Assembly: GCF_964204645.1 (NCBI RefSeq)
Contig: NC_134029.1
Coordinates: forward strand, 15,368,850-15,432,849
From: Tubulanus polymorphus
Lineage: Eukaryota; Nemertea; Palaeonemertea; Tubulaniformes; Tubulanidae
Reading direction: 5' to 3'
Length of the DNA: 64,000 bases
Shown here: positions 54,782 to 64,000 of the stretch, piece after piece
How the letters are laid out: each line of letters opens with the position of its first letter
Numbering within the stretch: the stretch's first letter is position 1
Notes under the pieces: model-generated
Databases searched by the model: none
The model's input: only the letters and a program-made list of their open reading frames with translations
Told to the model about the DNA's origin: nothing
Position numbers and translations under genes: made by a program

Positions 54782-55655
54782 GTAGGTTCATGATGAGGAG
54801 AAACTCGCAGCTGATCCCCGGAACGACGATGTAGTAACACACGTCGATTCGTCGATGTTTACGGCTCGACAGTGCTTTTAAAATCTAAAGTAGTAAATCT
54901 CCAGTGTATCGGTAATATGATTTGATGAGGAAAATGGGCTATTGTTAAAATCACTGTTTGAAGACCGCGACTGAATGTGAAGTCTGCGGCAATAAATTAG
55001 TTCATTTATACTTGAATTGATAATCGAAGTGACAGTCGGCCTGCGGGTTGATTTCGGGATGACGACTCGAAAAACATGTCGCCCCATTGAATGGGGCTAA
55101 ATTTTCGATGTTTACGGCCCGACAGCGCTTTTGTAACGATGATTCGTGAAAAAACACGCGGGCTATTTGTAGATCTCAGTGAGCTGAACGATATTATATG
55201 GATTGTATATGAAACAGCGGTAAGGTAACAAAGCCTATGTTCTTTTGGTAAAAATAGTGTGGAAGAAAATAATAATAAATATAGCTGCAAAGCAGCGATA
55301 ACGGGTTTTCTGCACAGTCTTAGAATCCTGTTCAACGGGGGATTTCAACAGAGCATTTGATAAGGCTAAACATCAGCCATTACTAAACAGGCTATTAGGA
55401 AACAGTATCAATGATAGGTCGCCCAAATGGCTCAGCAGTTATCTCTGAACGGAAACTTGTAACCGAAATCAACGGAACGCCTCATCTTGGAATGAGACGG
55501 TCTAACTAGTGGAGTCACTCAAGGTAGTATCCTAACTCGTCTTCTGTTTAATGTCCTGACAAATGACATACACAGTAATCCAAAATATACCAGACCGAGT
55601 AAATTTCCAAAACAACCTTAACACACTGTTCGACCAAAAAACTTAATGTTCCGAC
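54782..55655. repeat. Segmental duplication, copy 1
   Basis: TGATGAGGAGAAACTCGCAG starts a stretch of about 870 bp that recurs at 56893-57745 with scattered changes. It carries a GATGTTTACGGC(T/C)CGACAG element, the hairpin-family edge AGCTGCAAAGCAGCGATAAC (55285-55304) and a LINE reverse-transcriptase fragment. It is bounded on both sides by the 31-bp satellite. Confidence 0.85.
55341..55590 (+). pseudogene. LINE reverse transcriptase fragment, copy 1
   Basis: 55341-55449 translates to DFNRAFDKAKHQPLLNRLLG followed by SPKWLSSYL and a stop. After a frame change, 55508-55582 gives SGVTQGSILTRLLFNVLTND. These are the D-F-x-K-A-F-D and S-G-V-P-Q-G-S-x-L-x-P-x-L-F blocks of non-LTR reverse transcriptases. 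The catalytic YADD region is absent. The fragment is frameshifted and truncated. Confidence 0.75.
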
Positions 55656-56347
55656 AAAACCACGGGCGACAAAACCAAAATTATGAAAACCAAATTAATT
55701 AATTGTCGCGGGCGACAAAACCAAAAAGAAGAATTGTCGCGGGCGACAAAACGAAAATAATGAATTGTCGCTGGAGATAAAACCAAAGTAATGAATTGTC
55801 ATGGGCGATAAAATCAAAATATTGAATTGTCGCCGAGCGACAAAACCAAACTAATGAATGGTCGCGGGCGATAAAACCAAAATAATGAATTATCGCGGGC
55901 GATAAAACCAAAATATTGAATTGTCGCGGGCGATAAAACCAAAATAATGAATTATCGCGGGCGACAAAACCAAAATATTGAATTGTCGCGGGCGACAAAA
56001 CCAAAATATTGAATTGTCGCGGGCGACAAAACCAAACTAATGAATTGTCGCGGGCGACAAAACCAAAAAAAGAATTGTCGGGGCGACAAAACCAAAATAA
56101 TGAAATGTCGCGGGCGATAAAACCAAAGTATTGAATTGTCACGTGTGACAAAACCAAAATAATGAATTGTCGCGGGCGACAAAATCAAAATAATGAATTG
56201 TCGCGGGCGATAAAACCAAAATAATGAATTGTCTCGGGCGACAAAACCAAAATAATGAATTATCGCGGGCGATAAAACCAAAATATTGAATTGTCGCGGG
56301 CGACAAAACCAAAATAATGAATTGTCGCGGGCGACAAAATCAAAATC
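55652..56347. repeat. 31-bp satellite, array 2
   Basis: About 22 units of the same 31-bp family. It begins immediately after the LINE fragment (ACTTAATGTTCC(G/A)ACAA junction word) and ends in a degenerate TTTTGTCGTTTTGTCG stretch. Open frames on the minus strand are artefacts of the repeat. Confidence 0.93.
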
Positions 56348-56892
56348 ATTGTTTTCTCGCGTTATTTTAGTTTTGTCGTTTTGTCGTAATGTCGCCCTAA
56401 TTTGCATATTCGTGTTTTTTTTATCAGCCACCATACTAAAGCCTTAAGGTCGCGTAAAACTCGATAACCACTTCAAGCGACACAGCGAACGATCTCCTTT
56501 CCCCCACAGCGAACGCTTACTCCGAATGTCAAGTGTGAGTCCAGCATACGGATAGGAGTGTGTTATATACTTGTATTTAGTAAATACCTTGTGCATTTGA
56601 CAATGATCGGTATGTACTGTAGGAAATATAGAGTATTGATAAATGGTTGAAGCCCGCGGCCGAATAAAGTAATATATTCTTTTATTTTGATACCTCGTCG
56701 ACATAACAGCTTTTCTCCGCTATATCTCTTCGGCCTGTTTAGTTTAGGCCTACGATTCCCCGGTACACTAAAGATTTATCTTAGTAAATACACGGTTAAT
56801 TCGGTAAAGAAAAATAGGTATTGTTATACTAACTCCTTGAAACCCGCAGCCAAATCACTGGTAGTAATAAATTAATTTGTACTCGATTTGAT

Positions 56893-57745
56893 TCTCATGA
56901 TGAGGAGAAACTCGCAGCCCATCCCCGGAACGTCGATGTAGTAACACACGTCGTTTACGGCTCGACAGTGCTTTTAAAAGTAGTAAATTTCCAGTGTATC
57001 GGTAATATGATTTGATGAGGAAAATGGACTATTGTTAAAATCACTGTTTGAAGACCGTGACTGAATGTAAAGTCTGCGGCAATAAATTAGTTCATTTATA
57101 CTTGAATTGATAATCGAAGTGACAGTCGGCCTGCGGGTTGATATCGGGATGACGACTCGAAAAACATGTCGCCCCATTGAATGGGTCTAAATTTTCGATG
57201 TTTACGGCCCGACAGCGCTTTTGTAACGATGATTCGTGAAAAAACACGCGGGCTATTTGTAGATCTCAGTGAGCTGAACGATATTATATGGATTGTATAT
57301 GAAACAGCGGTAAGGTAACAAAGCCTATGTTCTTTTGGTAAAAATAGTGTGGAAGAAAATAATAATAGATATAGCTGCAAAGCAGCGATAACGGGTTTTC
57401 TGCACAGTCTTAGAATCCTGTTCAACGGTGGATTTCGACGAAGCATTTGATAAGGCACAACATCAGCCATTACTAAACAGGCTATTAGGAAACAGTATCA
57501 ATGATAGGTCGCCCAAATGGCTCAGCAGCTATCTCTGAACGAAAACTTGTAGCCGAAATCAACGGAACGCCTCATCTTGGAATAAGTCGGTCAAACTAGT
57601 GGAGTCACGCAAGGTAGTATCCTAAGTTGTGTTCTGTTTAATGTCCTGACAAATGACATACACACTAATCCAACATATCCCAGACCGAGTAAATTTCCAA
57701 ATCGACCTTAACACGCTGTTCGACCAAAAAACTTAATGTTCCAAC
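56893..57745. repeat. Segmental duplication, copy 2
   Basis: Counterpart of 54782-55655. It has a short deletion near 56950 (AAATCTAAAGTAG is shortened) and scattered substitutions. Its right end goes into a degenerate TTCGAACGAAAA repeat in place of the satellite. Confidence 0.85.
57431..57680 (+). pseudogene. LINE reverse transcriptase fragment, copy 2
   Basis: 57431-57539 translates to DFDEAFDKAQHQPLLNRLLG and SPKWLSSYL then stop. 57598-57672 contains GVTQGSILSCVLFNVLTNDI in another frame. The same frame break as copy 1 shows the LINE fragment was already broken before the segmental duplication. Confidence 0.72.
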
Positions 57746-58170
57746 AAGAAAAGCTTGTTCGAATGAAAATAATTCTGTTTGATCGAACTATACGCTTTTT
57801 GCTTGAACCAAAAATTTTCTTCATTCTGACAAAAAATGTGTTCGAATAAAAAGCTATGTTATTGTTGAAATGAAAAATTTTAAGTCCCGGCAAAAAAATT
57901 TGGTCGAGCGAAAACAATTTTTTCGAACGAATGTTTGAATGAAAACAATTCTGTTCGATTGAACGAAATACTTCATACTTTCGGTTCGGAGAAAAAACTT
58001 TTTTCAATATACTTGTTCGAACGAAAAACTTAATGTTCTGACAAGAAAATTCTGTTAAAAAAAAAAAAGATTCTGTTCAATTGAACGATTGTTCGAACGA
58101 AAAACCTTTCGTTTGGACAAAAAAAGTTTGTTCAACTTTGTTCTTGCGATTTTGTCGCGTCGCAGAAAGT
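57745..58170. repeat. Degenerate TTCGAACGAAAA repeat
   Basis: Irregular recurrence of TTGTTCGAACGAAAAA, TTCTGTTCGATTGAACGA and related words, forming many short TTCGAA-centred dyads. No stable period. Open frames on the minus strand are rich in Lys, Phe and Ser and have no domain. Confidence 0.6.
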
Positions 58171-58189
58171 AGAACACGTACGACTCCAT

Positions 58190-59290
58190 GTGACTGGCGT
58201 TGCTGAAAGATCAGGACGCCAGTGATATGACGACTGAGTTTCAAGTCGTCAAAACGTCACGATACGTCAACATATTTATGTTGACTTGATGCGATATATC
58301 GCGATATATCGACATAAATATGGCGACTTGTCGAGTTGGAACGCGACAACTCGAGGCCCTTTATCGCTTCCGTAGATCTTTCATTAAGTAGGATCACTTG
58401 AATGATCGCTTTTAATATCACTTAAAAAAAAAAAAATAATCTGCCAAAATGACCTTAATATTCGACACTATATCTACGGAAGCGATAAGTACGGAAGCGA
58501 TAAGGGGCCTCGAGTTGTCGCTTTCCAACTCGACAAGTCGCCATATTTATGTCGACATATCGCGATATATCGCGTCAAGTCGACATGAATATGTCGACAT
58601 ATCGTGACGTTTTGACGACAAATTTCGCTTTTTCGCCCATTTTCCACGGGACAAGCCGTCATTTGAAGACACGTCTAAATGTAAGATGAGGACGCCAGTA
58701 ATATGACGACTGAGTTTCAAGTCGTCATGAATATGTCGACTTGTCGCGAGGAAAATGGTCGTGAAAACGAAATATGTCGTCAAAACTTCACTATATGTCG
58801 ACATATTCATGTCGACTTGACGCGATATATCGCGATATATCGACATAAATATGACGACTTGTCGAGTTGGAACGCGACATTTCGAGGCCCCTCATCGCTT
58901 CCGTAGATAAGGGGGCACGAGATGTCGCGTTCCAACTCGAATAGTTGCCATATTTATGTCGACATACCGCGATATATCGCGTCAAGTCGATATATCGTGA
59001 CGTTTTGACGACATATTTCGTTTTCTCGACCATTTTCCTCGCGACAAGTCGACATATTCATGACGACTTGAAACTCAGTCGTCATATTACTAGCGTCCTC
59101 ATCTTACACTTAGACATGTCTTCAAATGACGGCTTGTCCCGTGGAAAATGAGCAAAAAAGCTAAATTTGTTGTGAAAACGTCACGATATGTAGACATATT
59201 CATGTGGACTTGAACGACATAAATATGGCGACTTGTCGAGTTTGAACGCGACAACTCGAGGCCCTTTATCGCTTCCATACTATATCAGAT
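58190..59290. repeat. Cluster of alternating inverted units with TCGCGATATATCG palindromes
   Basis: At least five units of about 200 bp alternate in orientation (about 58200-58400, 58480-58690, 58690-58905, 58905-59140, 59150-59290). Each carries GTCGACTTGACGCGATATAT, a run CGCGATATATCG, ATGTCGACATATTCATG and, at its end, GGCCCTTTATCGCTTCCGTA. Pairing between neighbours would give long cruciforms. No coding potential is supported. Confidence 0.85.
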
Positions 59291-59359
59291 TAATCGACTT
59301 CAAAATAGGCGAAAGCATAAGTCTTTATTACGTTATTAATTGGCCTAATTATTCAAAGT

Positions 59360-62300
59360 GGGCGACAAAACCAAAAAAATTAATTGTCGCGGGCGATAAA
59401 ACCAAAATAATCATTTGTCGCTGGCGATAAAACCAAAATATTGAATTGTCGCGGGCGACAAAACCAAAAAAAAATGAATTGTCGCGGGCGATAAAACCAA
59501 AATAATGAATTGTCGCGGGCGATAAAACCAAAATAATGAATTGTCGCGTGCGACAAAACCAAAATAATGAATTGTCGCGTGCGACAAAACCAAACTAATG
59601 AATTGTCGCGGGTGATAAAACCAAAATAATGAATTGTCGCGTGCGACAAAACCAAAATAATGAATTGTCGCGTGCGACAAAACCAAACTAATGAATTGTC
59701 GCGGGTGATAAAACCAAAATAATGAATTGTCGCTGGTGATAAAACCAAAATATTGAATTGTCGCAGGCGATAAAACCAAAATATTGAATTGTCGCAGGCG
59801 ATAAAACCAAAATATTGAATTGTCGCGTGGACAAAACCAAAATTTTGAATTGTCGCGGGCGACAAAACCAAACTAATGAATTGTTGCAGGCGATAAAACC
59901 AAAATAATGAATTGTCGTGGGCGATAAAACCAAAATAATGAAATGTTGCTGGTGATAAAACCAAAATATTGAATTGTCGCGGACGATAAAACCAAAATAA
60001 TGAATTGTCGCGGGCGATAAAACCAAAATAATGAATTGTCGCGTGCGACAAAACCAAAATAATGAATTGTCGCGGGCGATAAAACCAAAATAATAAATTG
60101 TCCCGGGCGACAAAACCAAAATATTGAATTGTTGCGGGCGACAAAACCAAACTAATGAATTGTTGCGGGCGATAAAACCAAAATAATGAATTGTCGCGGG
60201 CTATAAAACCAAAATAATGAATTGTCGCGTGCGACAACACCAAAATAATGAATTGTCGCGGGCGATAAAACCAAAATAATGAATTGTCGCGGGCGACAAA
60301 ACCAAAATAATGTATTGTCGCAGGCAATAAAACCAAAATAATGAATTGTCGCTGGTGATAAAACCAAAATATTCAATTGTCGCAGGCGATAAAACCAAAA
60401 TATTGAATTGTCGCAGCCGATAAAACCGCGACATAAAAAAAATTGTCGCAGGCGATAAAACCAAAATAATGAATTGTCGCGGGCGATAAAACCAAAATAA
60501 TGAATTGTCGCGGGCGACAAAACCAAAATAATGTATTGTCGCGGGCGATAAAACCAAAATAATGAATTGTCGCTGGTGATAAAACCAAAATATTGAATTG
60601 GCGCAGGCGATAAAACCAAAATATTGAAGTGTCGTAGGCGATAAAACCGCGACAAAAAAAAAAATTGTTGCAGGCGATAAAACCAAAATAATGAATTGTC
60701 GCGTGCTACAAAACCAAAATAATGAACTGTCGCGGGCGATTAAACCAAAATAATGAATTGTCGCGGGCGATAAAACCAAAATAATGAAATGTCCCGGGCG
60801 ACAAAACCAAAATATTGAATTGTTGCGGGCGACAAAACCAAACTAATGAATTGTTGCGGGCGATAAAACCAAAATAATGAATTGTCACTGGCGATAAAAC
60901 CAAAATATTGAATTGTCGCAGGCTATAAAACCGCGACAAAAAAAAATTGTCGCGGGCGATAAAACCAAAATAATGAATTGTGGCGTGCGACAACACCAAA
61001 ATAATGAATTGTCGCGGGCGATAAAACCAAAATAATGAATTGTCGCGGGCGATAAAACCAAAATAATGAATTGTCCTGGGCGACAAAACCAAAATATTGA
61101 ATTGTTGCGGGCGATAAAACCAAAATAATGAATTGTCGCGTGCGACAACACCAAAATAATGAATTGTCGCGGGCGATAAAACCAAAATAATGAATTGTCG
61201 CGGGCGACAAAACCAAAATAATGTATTGTCGCAGGCAATAAAACCAAAATAATGAATTGTCGCTGGTGATAAAACCAAAATATTGAATTGTCGCAGGCGA
61301 TAAAACCAAAATATTGAAGTGTCGTAGGCGATAAAACCGCGACAAAAAAAAAATTGTCGCAGGCGATAAAACCAAAATAATGAATTGTCGCGTGCTACAA
61401 AACCAAAATAATGAAATGACGCGGGCGATAAAACCAAAATAATGAATTGTCACGGGCGATGAAACCAAAATAATGAATTGTCGCGGGCGACAAAACCAAA
61501 ATAATGTATTGTCGCGGGCGATAAAACCAAAATAATGAATTGTCGCTGGTGATAAAACCAAAATATTGAATTGTCGCAGGCGATAAAACCAAAATATTGA
61601 AGTGTATTAATATTGAAGCGATAAAACCGCGACAAAAAAAAAAATTGTTGCAGGCGATAATACCAAAATAATGAATTGTCGCGTGCTACAAAACCAAAAT
61701 AATGAACTGTCGCGGGCGATTAAACCAAAATAATGAATTGTCGCGGGCGATAAAACCAAAATAATGAAATGTCCCGGGCGACAAAACCAAAATATTGAAT
61801 TGTTGCGGGCGACAAAACCAAACTAATGAATTGTTGCGGGCGATAAACCCAAAATAATGAATTGTCACTGGCGATAAAACCAAAATATTGAATTGTCGCG
61901 GGCTATAAAACCGCGACAAAAAAAATTGTCGCGGGCGATAAAACAAAAATAATGAATTGTCGCGTGCGACAACACCAAAATAATGAATTGTCGCGGGCGA
62001 TAAAACCAAAATAATGAATTGTCGCGGGCGATAAAACCAAAATAATGAATTGTCCTGGGCGACAAAACCAAAATATTGAATTGTTGCGGGCGATAAAACC
62101 AAACTAATGAATTGTTGCGGGCGATAAAACGAAAATAATGAATTGTCGCGGGCGATAAAACCAAAATAATGAATTGTCGCGGGCGACAAAACCAAAATAA
62201 TGTATTGTCGCAGGCAATAAAACCAAAATAATGAATTGTCGCTGGTGATAAAACCAAAATATTGAATTGTCGCAGGCGATAAAACCAAAATATTGAAGTG

Positions 62301-64000
62301 TCGTAGGCGATAAAACCGCGACAAAAAAAAAAATTGTTGCAGGCGATAAAACCAAAATAATGAATTGTCGCGTGCTACAAAACCAAAATAATGAACTGTC
62401 GCGGGCGATTAAACCAAAATAATGAATTGTCGCGGGCGATAAAACCAAAATAATGAAATGTCCCGGGCGACAAAACCAAAATATTGAATTGTTGCGGGCG
62501 ACAAAACCAAACTAATGAATTGTTGCGGGCGATAAAACCAAAATAATGAATTGTCACTGGCGATAAAACCAAAATATTGAATTGTCGCAGGCTATAAAAC
62601 CGCGACAAAAAAAAATTGTCGCGGGCGATAAAGCCAAAATAATGAATTGTCGCGTGCGACAACACCAAAATAATGAATTGTCGCGGGCGATAAAACCAAA
62701 ATAATGAATTGTCGCTGGTGATAAAACCAAAATATTGAATTGTCGCAGGCGATAAAACCAAAATATTGAAGTGTCGTAGGCGATAAAACCGCGACAAAAA
62801 AAAAATTGTCGCAGGCGATAAAACCAAAATAATGAATTGTCGCGTGCTACAAAACCAAAATAATGAAATGACGCGGACGATAAAACCAAAATAATGAATT
62901 GTCACGGGCGATAAAACCAAAATAATGAATTGACCCGGGCGACAAAACCAAAATATTGAATTGTCGCGGGCGACAAAACCAAAATAATGTATTGTCGCGG
63001 GCGATAAAACCAAAATAATGAATTGTCGCTGGTGATAAAACCAAAATATTGAATTGTCGCAGGCGATAAAACCAAAATATTGAAGTGTCGTAGGCGATAA
63101 AACCGCGACAAAAAAAAAAATTGTTGCAGGCGATAAAACCAAAATAATGAATTGTCGCGTGCTACAAAACCAAAATAATGAACTGTCGCGGGCGATTAAA
63201 CCAAAATAATGAATTGTCGCGGGCGATAAAACCAAAATAATGAAATGTCCCTGGCGACAAAACCAAAATATTGAATTGTTGCGGGCGATAAAACCAAAAT
63301 AATGAATTGTCGCGGGCGACAAAACCAAAATAATGTATTGTCGCAGGCAATAAAACCAAAATAATGAATTGTCGCTGGTGATAAAACCAAAATATTGAAT
63401 TGTCGCAGGCGATAAAACCAAAATATTGAAGTGTCGTAGGCGATAAAACCGCGACAAAAAAAAAATTGTCGCAGGCGATAAAACCAAAATAATGAATTGT
63501 CGCGTGCTGCAAAACCAAAATAATGAAATGACGCGGACGATAAAACCAAAATAATGAATTGTCACGGGCGATAAAACCAAAATAATGAATTGACCCGGGC
63601 GACAAAACCAAAATATTGAATTGTCGCGGGCGACAAAACCAAAATAATGTATTGTCGCGGGCGATAAAACCAAAATAATGAATTGTCGCTGGTGATAAAA
63701 CCAAAATATTGAATTGTCGCAGGCGATAAAACCAAAATATTGAAGTGTCGTAGGCGATAAAACCGCGACAAAAAAAAAAATTGTTGCAGGCGATAAAACC
63801 AAAATAATGAATTGTTGCGTGCTACAAAACCAAAATAATGAACTGTCGCGGGCGATTAAACCAAAATAATGAATTGTCGCGGGCGATAAAACCAAAATAA
63901 TGAAATGTCCCGGGCGACAAAACCAAAATATTGAATTGTTGCGGGCGACAAAACCAAACTAATGAATTGTTGCGGGCGATAAAACCAAAATAATGAATTG
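59360..64000. repeat. 31-bp satellite, array 3, with 660-bp higher-order repeat
   Basis: About 150 units of the 31-bp family run off the end of the window. Marker units ATAAAACCGCGACAAAAAAA interrupt the array at about 60421, 60645, 60930, 61335, 61625, 61907, 62318, 62600, 62786, 63100, 63445 and 63760. The stretch 62690-63290 is repeated almost identically 660 bp later, from 63350. Long minus-strand open frames here (up to 506 codons) are repeat artefacts. Confidence 0.95.

Noticed and set aside
53437-63895. Many minus-strand frames of 60-506 codons rich in Phe, Ile and Arg with a 31-residue period
   Set aside because: The period equals the 31-bp satellite unit. All frames are stretches of the same satellite read in successive phases; no start context or domain.
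53489-64000. Regular 31-bp repeats as a CRISPR array
   Set aside because: There are no unique spacers between repeats; units are directly adjacent and the context is eukaryotic.

Overview
The window looks like about 64 kb of metazoan nuclear DNA, most likely from a marine invertebrate. It has long introns with GT-AG borders, tRNA-like short retroelements, L2-type LINE fragments, hAT-like transposase remnants, MITE-like foldbacks, microsatellites and a large satellite. No bacterial gene organisation is visible. The phylum cannot be fixed from the sequence alone.

The backbone is one plus-strand gene, a fibrillin-like extracellular matrix protein. Eight exons are visible: 7158-7310 and 9309-9368 (together one 8-cysteine TB domain), then six calcium-binding EGF exons at 9462-9587, 10050-10175, 29327-29452, 31459-31584, 32484-32606 and 52607-52732. 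All are phase 1-1. Their order, lengths and diagnostic residues recall vertebrate fibrillin TB3 followed by cbEGF11-16. The gene continues beyond both ends of the visible exon set. Its large introns (19 kb and 20 kb) hold almost everything else.

Nested antisense in the 20-kb intron (32607-52606) is a small multi-exon gene predicted to encode a protein with two OB folds, resembling a single-strand DNA-binding protein. It is present as an open copy (42190-44938), a decayed copy (37521-40680) and a trace (about 36490-36650). In the open copy two symmetric phase-0 exons are in swapped order relative to the decayed copy.

AT-rich, compact, virus-like fragments lie at 3705-5575, 26163-27750, 29650-30800, 30890-31250 and 52860-53470. 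They encode small membrane and zinc-finger proteins, a penton-like capsid remnant, and a repeated gene ending in CxCGxxY-type zinc-binding residues. At 3705-3858 the element end is a near-perfect inverted repeat. They resemble decayed Polinton/adintovirus-like elements; all main reading frames except a few small ones are broken.

Repeats are abundant: a 1.2-kb trinucleotide-derived minisatellite (18182-19360) inside a dispersed hairpin-bearing element; tandem duplications near 2.4-3.6, 12.3-13.3 and 16.35-17.4 kb; foldbacks at 7.4-8.1 and 58.2-59.3 kb; a MITE splitting a tRNA-like sequence near 40 kb; and a 31-bp satellite (53489-54480, 55652-56347, 59360-end) with a 660-bp higher-order repeat. 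A possible non-coding spliced transcript with three repeated exon cassettes lies at 20355-22010.
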